From the NCBI RefSeq assembly GCF_008929045.1, contig NZ_VFAH01000018.1, positions 51,010 through 115,009 of the forward strand: DNA of 64,000 bases. Direction: 5' to 3'. The DNA is from Noviherbaspirillum aerium. Lineage in GTDB: Bacteria > Pseudomonadota > Gammaproteobacteria > Burkholderiales > Burkholderiaceae_D. The translations under genes were made by a program, and so were the position numbers. Each line of letters opens with the position of its first letter. Position 1 is the first letter of the stretch. The notes under the pieces were generated by a model. It saw only the letters and a list, made by a program, of their open reading frames with translations. It did not search any database and was not told the DNA's origin. Below, in pieces: positions 55,053-63,840 of this stretch.

Positions 55053-56411
55053 ATGCCTCGTAAACCTGAACCGGCAGCGGCGCCCACCGTCATTAAGTGG
55101 ACAGAAGAAGAGTGGGAAAGAATTGCTTCACGCCTTCTGGAAATGAAGGGCCGCGAATTACTTAAGTCACACCAGTTGGAAGAAGTTAAGGCCAAGGACG
55201 TATTCAACGCGCAGGACGCCCTGCCGGAGCCTCGGCACCGCAAGCTGATCTCGATCTCGCAAGGTTTCCAGGCTATCCGGCAGCGCTTGCATAGCATTCT
55301 GCAAAAGCTCGATGCGGTTCCCCAGAATGACTTGTTTGATGCGCCGAAACCGGCCGACACCACGGTATCGCTGGCCGAGGCAGGCACGGATGGCAATCGG
55401 GAGATGCCGGGCGCCGTCGAGACAGATGGCCAAACAGGTCTTGAAGAGAATACGGCGCAAAGCATCGCGGATCTGCAACAGCGTGACGAGGCAGCGGGTG
55501 CAAATGATGCGCGGTCCATCGGGAACGAACCTGCCCAGGAGAGCCGATCCGGCGAAGAGAACCTTGCCGCTCCACTGTCTCAGACCCGGTCGGCCAACGA
55601 GCGGCCACGCGCATCCCGGCCGCAGCCATCGGCGGACCACAACCGGGGCAGACAGGCGGCCCCGATTCCTCCGCAGGTCGCAGCGGAGAATTTCGTTGAA
55701 ATGGCGCGTCCCTTCGTCACCATGGTTTGTGAGGAATTGGCCACTGCTCTTGTCAATAAACTGATGGAGAAGGGTGGCACGCAGGCGCTGTCCTCCCTGT
55801 TCCAATCCGCGCTGACCGAGACCGGACAGACAACGCAGGCCGATCATCGGCCCAAGCGCGGACACCAGGTGAACCAGCCGCTCACAAGGCAGGCCGCCTA
55901 CGCCACCCAAGGTACGGAAGCCTCGCTGCAGGCAGGTTCCGCTGCCGATGATGAAGATGCACATCTGGCCGAAATGGATGTGCAGCCTTTGTTCGATCCC
56001 AAATTGCCGCCGTCGCCGAACAGCACATTCAAGCCGATGATCGCGCTGATCGGGATCAGCACGCGTGACTTCGAAGATTTGCAGCCTCGGTTCCCGCAGC
56101 TGGAATTGACCGCGGTGTCGCTGGACGATCTTCGTACGGCTCCGTCTCTGCGCAATTGCCAGCGAATGGTCGGTCTGCGCGAGGACATACCCGCACCAGC
56201 GGATGAATTTCTTCGCAAAACATTCAGGAACCGGTATTTGCGTGTTACGGGAGGTATTGCCCAGATATCCGAGCAGTTAAGCGCCTGGCTCGACAATCCG
56301 GGCTCGATGAACGCCGGATCGAACTGGCCGCGCAAGCAAGGTGGCGGCAAAACACAGACGAATGGCTATCCCAAGAAGCGACAGTTTCGTCGTCCGCGGC
56401 CGAATCAGTGA
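55053..56411 (+). CDS. Conserved-looking hypothetical protein, three-part
   Basis: A 452-residue protein. Residues 1-80 include IKWTEEEWERIASRLLEM, which resembles a SANT/Myb-like or other helical module. Residues about 100-300 are low-complexity, polar and probably disordered. Residues about 315-430 form a folded alpha/beta domain (MIALIGISTRDFEDLQPRF, VSLDDLRTA, RMVGLREDIPAPADEF, RNRYLRVTGGIAQISEQL) with a Rossmann-like look. I recognise no family. A basic tail ends it. No strong ribosome-binding site is visible. It stands alone before a strong bidirectional terminator. Confidence 0.68.
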   Translation: MPRKPEPAAAPTVIKWTEEEWERIASRLLEMKGRELLKSHQLEEVKAKDVFNAQDALPEPRHRKLISISQGFQAIRQRLHSILQKLDAVPQNDLFDAPKPADTTVSLAEAGTDGNREMPGAVETDGQTGLEENTAQSIADLQQRDEAAGANDARSIGNEPAQESRSGEENLAAPLSQTRSANERPRASRPQPSADHNRGRQAAPIPPQVAAENFVEMARPFVTMVCEELATALVNKLMEKGGTQALSSLFQSALTETGQTTQADHRPKRGHQVNQPLTRQAAYATQGTEASLQAGSAADDEDAHLAEMDVQPLFDPKLPPSPNSTFKPMIALIGISTRDFEDLQPRFPQLELTAVSLDDLRTAPSLRNCQRMVGLREDIPAPADEFLRKTFRNRYLRVTGGIAQISEQLSAWLDNPGSMNAGSNWPRKQGGGKTQTNGYPKKRQFRRPRPNQ

Positions 56412-56521
56412 GATGCTCTAGTGTAAACCGTGCGCAGGGTGGCTCGATGATATCTTCTGTGGCGGTGTCCGAGCGAGGTGCGGCCATTTAGTATTGTCGT
56501 CAATGGAACCCACGCATCTTC

Positions 56522-56554
56522 AAAACGGCAGCCGGATATCCCGGCTGCCGTTTT
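56522..56554. terminator. Bidirectional Rho-independent terminator
   Basis: A perfect 14-bp stem, AAAACGGCAGCCGG (56522-56535) with CCGGCTGCCGTTTT (56541-56554), loop ATATC. The T and A runs on either side allow termination from both directions; it ends the 452-residue hypothetical gene. Confidence 0.85.
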
Positions 56555-56597
56555 ACCGTCTGGTCGTGCTGACCAAGGCTCGATGCGTCGTTTTAAA

Positions 56598-56749
56598 GCG
56601 GATTGCAGATGAATGTGCGGTCGCATCGGCCTGCTTTGGGCGCATGGCGGCGTTGTTCGTCGCTGGTGTGGCCCGCCACACGGCGCTCCTCCCGCCGTGC
56701 CCTGCACCCAAAGCAGGCCGATTCGTCCATGCACTCACCTGCAATCCGC
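56598..56749. repeat. Large palindromic repeat, element C
   Basis: Perfect outer arms GCGGATTGCAG (56598-56608) / CTGCAATCCGC (56739-56749), perfect inner 14-bp arms (56627-56640 with 56707-56720, CGGCCTGCTTTGGG) and a central GTGTGGC-CC-GCCACAC (56666-56681). The word GCTCCTC follows the centre as in elements A and B. Confidence 0.75.
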
Positions 56750-56771
56750 TCTATGTTTCGGTGGCCATGTG

Positions 56772-56808
56772 CAAAAAATAGCGCGAGACCAAAACGGTTC
56801 GCGCTATT
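56772..56808 (-). terminator. Terminator of the RND efflux operon
   Basis: On the minus strand, AATAGCGCGAACC pairs with the AATAGCGCGAGACC complement (plus 56777-56790 with 56796-56808) and is followed by six T. It lies 25 bases after the stop of the outer-membrane channel gene. Confidence 0.8.
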
Positions 56809-56832
56809 GACCAGGCAACTAATTGAGCAGAA

Positions 56833-58251
56833 TCAGGGAGTGGCTTTCTCGTTAAGCCCTCCGCCCAGCGACCGATAAAGGTCCACGGCATTCGTCAGGC
56901 GCAGCAAGCGGGCCTGCACCAGTGTCTGCTCGGCAGAGAACAGCTCGCGCTGCGCGTCCAGCACATCAAGGGAACTGGCAACGCCGTTCTGATAACGCAG
57001 CTCAGCCAGTTTCAGGCGGTCCGCTTGCGCCTCGAGTACCCGGCGCTGGGCATCGATCTGTTCATCAATGGCGCCGCGAGCCACCAGGGCGTCGGAGACT
57101 TCGCGAAAGGCTACCTGGATCGTTTTTTCATAGTTGGCCACCGCGATGTTATTGCGGACTTCGGCCAGAGTCAGGTTTGAACGATTGCGGCCGGCATCGA
57201 AAATAGGCAACACCAGCTGCGGCACGAACGACCAGGTCCGCGTGCCTGCTTCGAACAGGTCCCCCAGATCGGTGCTGGCGCTGCCGATGCCGGCAGTCAG
57301 TGAAATACGGGGAAAGAAGGCTGCACGCGCCGCTCCGATGTTGGCATTGGACGCAATCAGCTGCTGTTCGCTGGCGCGAATGTCGGGACGGCGGGCGAGC
57401 AGATCGGAAGGCAAGCCTGCAGGGAGCTCGGCCACGATGTTTTGCTCCGACAGGGTGCGTGCCGGCGGCAGTTCGGCGAAGGGCCTGCCTGCCAGAACAG
57501 CCAGCGCATTCTGCGCCTGGGCACGTTGCCGCACCAGGGTGGCGAGCGATGCCCGCGCAGTTTGGACGAGCACTTCATTCTGGCGCAAATCCAGCGCCGA
57601 GGATGCTCCCACCTCGAAGCGTTGCTGAGCCAGCTTGAATCCTGTCTCACGTGCCTTCAGGGTGCGCTGCGCCAGCTCCTGCTGTTCGGCAAACGCACGT
57701 TCCGCCAGATACGCCTTGGCTACCTCGGCAACCAGGCTGATCTGCGCCGCGCGCTGCGCTTCTTCCGTAGCCAGGTATTGCGACAGGGCGGCTTCGTTCA
57801 GGCTGCGGACACGGCCGAAGAAGTCAAGTTCGAAGGCGGCGAGGTTGAGGCCAACCTGATAGGCGGTGGAAACTGCCGACCTCCCGAGCGGGGAAGTCGC
57901 TGCCGAAGTCCGGCCTCGTGATCCCCCCGTTGCGGCACTGAGGTTGGGCAGCAGGTCGGCGGCAACGACATTGTATTGCGCCCGTGCCTCCTCGATGCGC
58001 AATGCAGCGATGCGCAGATCCCGGTTATTCACCAGGGCCGACTCGACCAGCAGCTGCAATCGAGGATCATGAAAGAAATCGCGCCAGCCTGTTTCTGCCG
58101 AGACTCCGCCCGGCTTGGAGGCAGGGAAAGGCTCCTCCGGAAACGCCGTGGCGACCGGCGCAGCCGGGCGTTCGTATTTCGGTGCAAGGGAGCAGGCGCT
58201 CAGCACGCCTGCAGCAAGCAAAAGGAAAACAGAATTGCGTAACTTAAGCAT
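56833..58251 (-). CDS. Outer-membrane efflux lipoprotein, NodT/OprM family
   Basis: A 472-residue channel of the TolC/OprM type. A lipobox (VLSACSLAP, Cys 20) follows a signal peptide. The two repeated TolC-like halves are visible, with ALVNNRDLRIAALRIEEARAQY and LARRPDIRASEQQLIASNANIG. It forms the outer-membrane exit of the tripartite pump. It follows the pump gene by 2 bases and is the third gene of the operon. Confidence 0.93.
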   Translation of the reverse strand: MLKLRNSVFLLLAAGVLSACSLAPKYERPAAPVATAFPEEPFPASKPGGVSAETGWRDFFHDPRLQLLVESALVNNRDLRIAALRIEEARAQYNVVAADLLPNLSAATGGSRGRTSAATSPLGRSAVSTAYQVGLNLAAFELDFFGRVRSLNEAALSQYLATEEAQRAAQISLVAEVAKAYLAERAFAEQQELAQRTLKARETGFKLAQQRFEVGASSALDLRQNEVLVQTARASLATLVRQRAQAQNALAVLAGRPFAELPPARTLSEQNIVAELPAGLPSDLLARRPDIRASEQQLIASNANIGAARAAFFPRISLTAGIGSASTDLGDLFEAGTRTWSFVPQLVLPIFDAGRNRSNLTLAEVRNNIAVANYEKTIQVAFREVSDALVARGAIDEQIDAQRRVLEAQADRLKLAELRYQNGVASSLDVLDAQRELFSAEQTLVQARLLRLTNAVDLYRSLGGGLNEKATP

Positions 58252-58253
58252 AT

Positions 58254-61200
58254 TCAGATACCCCCTACGTCATTCGGGGCGGTTTTCGGTGAATGAGTGG
58301 CCCAGAACTCCTCCTGGCGCTTGCTTGCCTTGAAAAGACGTCGCACCACCACGAAGAACACAGGCACAAGGAACACGGCAAGCACGGTGGCGGTGATCAT
58401 TCCGCTCATCACCCCGGTGCCGATCGCGCGCTGGCTGGCAGAGCCGGCGCCCGTGGCGATTGCCAGCGGCAACACGCCGAGGATGAAAGCAAGCGAGGTC
58501 ATGATGATGGGACGGAAACGCAACCTGGCGGCTTCCACCGTGGATTCGATCAATCCCTTGCCTTGCGCTTGCAAGTCCTTCGCGAATTCGATAATCAGAA
58601 TCGCGTTCTTCGCCGACAATCCGATAATGGTGATGAGACCGACCTTGAAGTAGACGTCGTTGGGCATGCCGCGCAGCGTTACGCCAAGTACCGCCCCAAG
58701 CACGCCAAGCGGCACCACCAGCATCACCGACAGGGGTATCGACGTGCTCTCATAAAGAGCGGCCAGCACCAGGAAGACCGCAAGCAGCGACAGCGTCATC
58801 AGCATCGGCATTTGTGCTCCGGAAGTGCGCTCCTCGCGCGACTGGCCTGTCCATTCAAAGCCAAATCCAGGGGGTAATTGTCCAGCCAGCCGCTCCATCT
58901 CCGCCATCGCTTCGCCGGAGCTGAAGCCCGGTGCAGCCTGGCCCGCAATCTTCATTGAGGGATAACCGTTGTAACGCACGATCTGGACCGGTCCATTGAT
59001 CCATTTTGCCGAGATGAAGGTTGCCAGCGGCACCATGTTGCCCGATGCATTGCGCACGTACAGGTTGCCCAGATCTTCAGGCTGCACGCGCTTGGTCGAC
59101 TCCGCCTGCAGGATCACGCGCTGCTGGCGGCCCTGGTTGGGAAAATCATTGAGATAAGACGAGCCCAGTGCCGCCGACAGCGTGCTGTTGATGTCGGCAA
59201 ACGACACGCCGAGCGCACTAGCTTTGTCACGATCGACATCGATCTGGAGCTGTGGCGCATCTTCCAGACCTTCCGGACGCACGCCGGCGAGCAAATTGCT
59301 CTTGCCTGCCATGCCGAGGAGCTGGTTCCGCGCCGCCAGCAGGGCTTCGCGGCCCATGCCGCTGCGGTCCTGCAGACGGAAGTTGAATCCTGTCGCCGTG
59401 CCGAGTTCAGGAATGGGTGGCGGATTCAAAGCGAACACAATCGCGTCCTTGATGCCGGTCAGCGTCCCCATGGCCTTGCCCGCAATCTTGTCCGCCGTGT
59501 CCGCGCCGCGCTCATTCCAGTCCTTGAGCGGTACGAAGGCAATTCCCGCGTTTTGACCGCTGCCGGAAAAGGAAAAGCCGATCACCGCGATAATATGCTC
59601 GACCCCCGGCTGCTTGAGGAAATAGCCTTCGACCTGTTTTGCCACATCCAGCGTACGATTGGCGCTGGCGCCGGCCGGCAGCTGGATATTGGTCAGGATA
59701 TAGCCCTGATCTTCATTCGGCAGGAAGGATGAGGGCAGGCGCATGAACAGCAGGCCGACCACGGCCAGGATCAAGCCGTACACGATCATGTAACGGCCCG
59801 TCTTGCCGAGCATGCCGACAACGGCGCGCTGATAGCCATTGGTGGCCGAGTTGAATTTCCGGTTGAACCAGCCGAAGAAGCCGCGCTTTTCGTGATGATG
59901 TCCAGCCTGCACCGGCTTGAGCAGGGTAGCGCACAGGGCGGGTGTCAGCGTCAGGGCCATGAGTGCCGAGAACGCCATGGAAGCCACCATGGACAGCGAG
60001 AACTGGCGGTAGATCGCACCCACCGCTCCACCGAAGAATGCCATCGGTATAAACACGGCGATGAGCACCAGCGTGATGCCGATAATGGCGCCGGTAATCT
60101 GGCCCATGGCCTTGCGTGTGGCCTCGGCCGGCGGCAGACCTTCCTCGCTCATGATCCGCTCGACGTTCTCCACGACCACGATGGCGTCATCCACCAGAAT
60201 ACCGATCGCCAGCACCATGCCGAACATGGTCAGCACATTGATTGAGAAGCCGAACGCGTACATCGCGGCAAAGGTGCCCATGAGCGCGACCGGCACCACG
60301 ATGGTCGGAATCAGGGTATAGCGGATGTTCTGGAGGAAGAGATACATCACCAGGAACACCAGCAACACCGCTTCAAGCAGGGTCTTGACGACTTCCTCGA
60401 TCGAAATTTTCACGAATTTCGACGTGTCATAGGGAATGTCGTACTGAATTCCAGCAGGGAAATACTTTTCCAGTTCCGTCATCTTGGCGCGTACCGCAGT
60501 GGCGGTAGCGAGCGCATTGGCTGTCGGGGACAATTGCAGGCCAATCGCCGATGACGGCCTGCCATTCGTCCGAGCCGATGTAGCATAAGCCTGACCGCCG
60601 AGCTCAACACGCGCAACATCACGCAGACGCACGACCGAACCGTCGGTATTGGCACGGAGTACGATGTTGCCGAACTGCTCGGTGCTGTTGAGCTGGCCGG
60701 TGACTACGATCGGAGCGGTGACCTGCTGGCTGCCAGGTGCGGGAAGCTCGCCCAGCGTACCGGAAGCGACCTGAGCATTCTGTGCGCGAATCGCGTTGGC
60801 GACATCGGTCGGCGTCAGCTGGAGGCCGACCAATTTATCGGGATCGATCCAGATGCGCATTGCGCGTTCCGTACCGAACAGGATGGCTTCACCGACTCCC
60901 GGCACGCGCTTGACTTCATTGAGAATATTGCGGGAGATATAGTCGCCCAGAGCGATCGGGTCCATGCTCCCGTCCTTGGACGACAGCGAAATCACCATCA
61001 GAAAGTTGCTGCGTGCCTTGGTCACCTGCACGCCCTGTTGGGTAACGGCCTGCGGCAGCCGCGACTCGACACGGCGCATGCGGTTCTGTACCTCGACCGC
61101 CGCCAGATCGATATTGGTACCGGGTTCGAAAGTCGCCGTAATTTGCGCCTGGCCGTTGCCCTGGCTCTGCGACTCCATATATTGCAGGCCCGGAGCGCCG

Positions 61201-61409
61201 TTCAGCTCCTGCTCGATCAGACTGGTAACACTGTTCTCCAGCGTCTGTGCAGTCGCGCCGGGATAAATCGCGGTGATGACCACGGACGGAGGAGCGATCG
61301 TCGGGTATTGCGCAACCGGCAATCCTGTAATGGACAGCGCACCCCCGAGCAAAATGAAGACCGCGATCACCCAGGCAAAAACCGGGCGATCAATAAAGAA
61401 TTTTCCCAT
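58254..61409 (-). CDS. RND multidrug efflux pump, AcrB/MexB-like
   Basis: The 1051-residue inner-membrane proton antiporter has two repeated halves of six helices with large periplasmic loops. It carries the HAE-1 family opening FFIDRPVFAWVIAVFILLGG and proton-relay residues D407 and D408 in GILVDDAIVVVENVER, at the same positions as in AcrB. The C-terminus ends after the last helix with VRRLFKASK. It exports hydrophobic drugs and other amphiphiles. It lies 12 bases after the adaptor gene. The closest named systems would be AcrAB, MexAB or BpeAB-like; I cannot distinguish them. Confidence 0.95.
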   Translation of the reverse strand: MGKFFIDRPVFAWVIAVFILLGGALSITGLPVAQYPTIAPPSVVITAIYPGATAQTLENSVTSLIEQELNGAPGLQYMESQSQGNGQAQITATFEPGTNIDLAAVEVQNRMRRVESRLPQAVTQQGVQVTKARSNFLMVISLSSKDGSMDPIALGDYISRNILNEVKRVPGVGEAILFGTERAMRIWIDPDKLVGLQLTPTDVANAIRAQNAQVASGTLGELPAPGSQQVTAPIVVTGQLNSTEQFGNIVLRANTDGSVVRLRDVARVELGGQAYATSARTNGRPSSAIGLQLSPTANALATATAVRAKMTELEKYFPAGIQYDIPYDTSKFVKISIEEVVKTLLEAVLLVFLVMYLFLQNIRYTLIPTIVVPVALMGTFAAMYAFGFSINVLTMFGMVLAIGILVDDAIVVVENVERIMSEEGLPPAEATRKAMGQITGAIIGITLVLIAVFIPMAFFGGAVGAIYRQFSLSMVASMAFSALMALTLTPALCATLLKPVQAGHHHEKRGFFGWFNRKFNSATNGYQRAVVGMLGKTGRYMIVYGLILAVVGLLFMRLPSSFLPNEDQGYILTNIQLPAGASANRTLDVAKQVEGYFLKQPGVEHIIAVIGFSFSGSGQNAGIAFVPLKDWNERGADTADKIAGKAMGTLTGIKDAIVFALNPPPIPELGTATGFNFRLQDRSGMGREALLAARNQLLGMAGKSNLLAGVRPEGLEDAPQLQIDVDRDKASALGVSFADINSTLSAALGSSYLNDFPNQGRQQRVILQAESTKRVQPEDLGNLYVRNASGNMVPLATFISAKWINGPVQIVRYNGYPSMKIAGQAAPGFSSGEAMAEMERLAGQLPPGFGFEWTGQSREERTSGAQMPMLMTLSLLAVFLVLAALYESTSIPLSVMLVVPLGVLGAVLGVTLRGMPNDVYFKVGLITIIGLSAKNAILIIEFAKDLQAQGKGLIESTVEAARLRFRPIIMTSLAFILGVLPLAIATGAGSASQRAIGTGVMSGMITATVLAVFLVPVFFVVVRRLFKASKRQEEFWATHSPKTAPNDVGGI

Positions 61410-61421
61410 TCGATTGCTCTC

Positions 61422-62648
61422 TTATTTCGTTTGAGCGGATTGCTGTTGATTGCCTGGCTGAGATGCGGGTTGCGCGGGAGCCGGCGCAGGCGAGGCGGCC
61501 TGATTCCAAGGCACCACTTTCACGACCGCACCCGGCTGTGCCTTCTGGAAGCCCTCGACAATAACGCGCTCACCGCCTTTGAGTCCTTCGCTGATCACCC
61601 ATTTGTTATCCTGCGCGGTGTCCGCTTTCACCGGGCGGGGTGCGACCTTGTTGTCCTCGCCGACTACCATGACGACCGCGCCCTTGGGTGTGCGCTGAAC
61701 TGCCTGTTGCGGTAGCGTAATCGCATTTTCGCGCACTGCCTGTTCCACCCGCGCACGCACATACATGCCAGGCAGAAGGAAACGATCCGGATTCGGCACA
61801 AGTGCCCGCAGTGTGATCGCGCCCGTGCTGGGATCGACCGTCTGATCGGAGAACAGCAACTTGCCTGCCTGTGGATAGATCTCGCCGTCTTCCATGACAA
61901 TGCTGACTTTGGCTTCATCCTTGCCAGCTTTCTGCAATTGTCCCGCACTCATGGCGCGACGCAGCTTCAGCGCTTCGGATGCCGACTGGGTAATGTTCAC
62001 ATAAATAGGATCAAGCTGCTGAATCGTCGCCAGAGGAGTTGCGGAGCCCTGACCGACCAGAGCGCCTTCCGTGACCAATGCACGTCCGATGCGACCGGAA
62101 ATTGGAGCATTGACCGTGGCATAGCCGAGATTCAATCGGGCAGTCACCAATGCCGCTTTCGCAGACTGCACGTCAGCGGCCGCCTGCTTCTGCGTTGCCA
62201 GCGCAGTGTCATATTCCTGCCTGCTGATTGCATTTGTCTCCACCAGCGGCTTATATCGCTGAGCGGTGGTGGTTGCCTGCGACAGATTGGCTTCGGCCCG
62301 TGCGAGCGTAGCCTGCGCGCTGCTTACCGCGGCTTCAAACGGGGCGGGATCGATACGAAACAACAGTTCGCCAGCCTTTACTTCACTGCCTTCGCGGAAT
62401 GCACGTTTGGTAATGATGCCGGCCGCGCGGGCCCTTACTTCGGCAACGCGCGTCGCCTCGAGACGTCCGGGCAATTCGTTGGACAACGTCAGTCTCTCGG
62501 GTGACGCCGTGACAATTGAAACTTCCGGCGGCGGCATACCTCCGGGAGCCTGTGCATGGGCGCTCGCGATTTGGTCGCCGCAGCTCGACAAGTTCAGCGC
62601 AGCAGCCAAGACAGCCGCCAGCGGGGTATATCGGTAAAGTGCTCTCAT
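61422..62648 (-). CDS. RND efflux membrane-fusion lipoprotein, AcrA/MexA-like
   Basis: A 408-residue periplasmic adaptor. The lipobox is LNLSSCGD (Cys 23), followed by EVRARAAGIITKRAFREGSEV (lipoyl part), a coiled-coil hairpin about 95-160, DPIYVNITQSASEAL and GMYVRARVEQAV, then a disordered Pro/Gln tail. It links the pump to the outer-membrane channel. First gene of the operon; the divergent TetR gene and an operator palindrome lie upstream. Confidence 0.94.
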   Translation of the reverse strand: MRALYRYTPLAAVLAAALNLSSCGDQIASAHAQAPGGMPPPEVSIVTASPERLTLSNELPGRLEATRVAEVRARAAGIITKRAFREGSEVKAGELLFRIDPAPFEAAVSSAQATLARAEANLSQATTTAQRYKPLVETNAISRQEYDTALATQKQAAADVQSAKAALVTARLNLGYATVNAPISGRIGRALVTEGALVGQGSATPLATIQQLDPIYVNITQSASEALKLRRAMSAGQLQKAGKDEAKVSIVMEDGEIYPQAGKLLFSDQTVDPSTGAITLRALVPNPDRFLLPGMYVRARVEQAVRENAITLPQQAVQRTPKGAVVMVVGEDNKVAPRPVKADTAQDNKWVISEGLKGGERVIVEGFQKAQPGAVVKVVPWNQAASPAPAPAQPASQPGNQQQSAQTK

Positions 62649-62759
62649 GACGGTTTTCCGAAGGAAAAGTGGAATAAGTTACTGCAGATTGCAAGAATAT
62701 GCAGTGAAAGCTCTTTCAACTGCATTTTGTTATTCGCTATCTGCACGATGGGTGTATTA

Positions 62760-62783
62760 TACATACGAACCTGAATGTATGTT
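62760..62783. promoter_or_regulatory. AcrR-like operator
   Basis: TACATAC (62760-62766) and GAATGTATGT (62773-62782) form a 22-bp inverted repeat ACATAC-N10-GTATGT. This is very close to the E. coli AcrR operator as I know it (TACATACAT...GAATGTATGTA). It overlaps a TATAAT-like -10 for the efflux operon (minus strand, 62756-62761) and lies 41 bases before the repressor gene. Confidence 0.7.
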
Positions 62784-62823
62784 GTTGGCTTATGCTATCG
62801 ACCCAATTACACTCCCTACCCAA

Positions 62824-63459
62824 ATGGCAAGGAAAACCAAGGAAGAAGCACTGGAAACGCGTAACCACTTACTCGACGCTGCGGAAGATGTATTCCACCG
62901 CGCCGGATATGCGCGTACGACACTGGAAGCCGTTGCCGAAGCAGCCGGTCTGACTCGAGGTGCTATCTACTGGCATTTCAAGAACAAGAGCGATCTCTTT
63001 AACGCAATGTGCGAACGTGTTCGCCTGCCGATGGAGGAACTGGCATCTTCAGGCGTCAACTCCGACAATGACGATCCGCTCGGCCATCTGCGAAGCGTCT
63101 GCATCTTTTTTCTAAAGCAGGCCGCTACAGACATTCATATGCGCAAAGTGTTCGATATCCTCTACAACAAGTGCGAATTTGTTGATCCCGCGGATCCGGC
63201 GTACATGCGTCAGCAAGAAGCATTCCTGAATGGACGAGCTCGCTTGGTTAAAATGTTGGAGTTTGCCGTCGAGAAAGGACAGCTCGCGTCCGATATCGAT
63301 GTACCTCTGGCAGCCGTTATGTTTCACGCAGGAATTGACGGGACTATAAGGAACTGGCTTTTCGCGGACGGCTCGTTCGATCTTGCTGCCAAGGCGGACC
63401 GCTTGGTCGACGCGTGTATGGATACCATCCGGCATGCTCAAAGTTTGAGAAAAGAATAG
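62824..63459 (+). CDS. TetR family repressor, AcrR/TtgR-like
   Basis: A 211-residue repressor with the family-typical MARKTKEEALETRNHLLDAA and helix-turn-helix TTLEAVAEAAGLTRGAIYWHFKNKSDLF, then a large ligand domain. It is divergent from the RND operon and should bind the palindrome at 62760-62783 to repress both promoters, with release by pump substrates. ATG 62824 is preferred over an in-frame ATG at 62647, which lies inside the efflux leader region. Confidence 0.92.
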   Translation: MARKTKEEALETRNHLLDAAEDVFHRAGYARTTLEAVAEAAGLTRGAIYWHFKNKSDLFNAMCERVRLPMEELASSGVNSDNDDPLGHLRSVCIFFLKQAATDIHMRKVFDILYNKCEFVDPADPAYMRQQEAFLNGRARLVKMLEFAVEKGQLASDIDVPLAAVMFHAGIDGTIRNWLFADGSFDLAAKADRLVDACMDTIRHAQSLRKE

Positions 63460-63727
63460 TACGCAAGCCTACGCGTCGATTCGCTTCAATGAAGTGACAA
63501 ACCGAGTCGTTGATACGGCACATTGACGGAATAGCCTATGGACGCGAGGCCAAGCCGCTAAGCATACGTAAGATGGAGGACTGTCCGTCACGTGGTGTAA
63601 GTCAGGCATCGATAATGAAATAAGTGTGCCGTAAAGTAATGAGAACCGAGCTGCATTGTTTAAAGAAGTCATGCGCGGTGATGTCGGCACCAGCCGCTCG
63701 GACATCACCAGCACGGACGAAAGGTGG
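63460..63727. other. Gap before the rRNA promoter, no gene
   Basis: About 270 bases with no credible gene and no strong terminator after the TetR gene; upstream activating sequences of the rRNA promoter may lie here. Confidence 0.35.
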
Positions 63728-63756
63728 TTGACGACACGCTTTGAATGCTGCATAAT
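63728..63756 (+). promoter_or_regulatory. Ribosomal RNA operon promoter
   Basis: TTGACG (63728-63733) and CATAAT (63751-63756) are 17 bases apart, a near-consensus sigma-70 promoter, followed by a long untranslated leader without a gene. With the boxA-like element downstream this marks the start of an rrn operon. Confidence 0.75.
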
Positions 63757-63800
63757 CTCGTTTCTCTGCTGCTGACGAACAAAACGCTTCGACAGCGATG

Positions 63801-63840
63801 CGGCGGGCCTGGCCCGCTGCGAGCAACTGGATCTTTAACA
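63801..63840 (+). promoter_or_regulatory. rRNA leader antitermination signals (hairpin and boxA)
   Basis: A perfect hairpin GCGGGCC-T-GGCCCGC (63803-63817) is followed by GGATCTTTAACA (63829-63840), which matches most of the rRNA boxA consensus TGCTCTTTAACA. NusA/B/E and NusG bind such leaders to prevent early termination of rRNA transcription. Confidence 0.65.

Larger units (their letters stand above)
56412..56832. other. Terminator and repeat region
   Basis: No gene in these 420 bases. They hold a bidirectional terminator (56522-56554), palindromic element C (56598-56749) and the terminator of the efflux operon (56772-56808). Confidence 0.5.
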
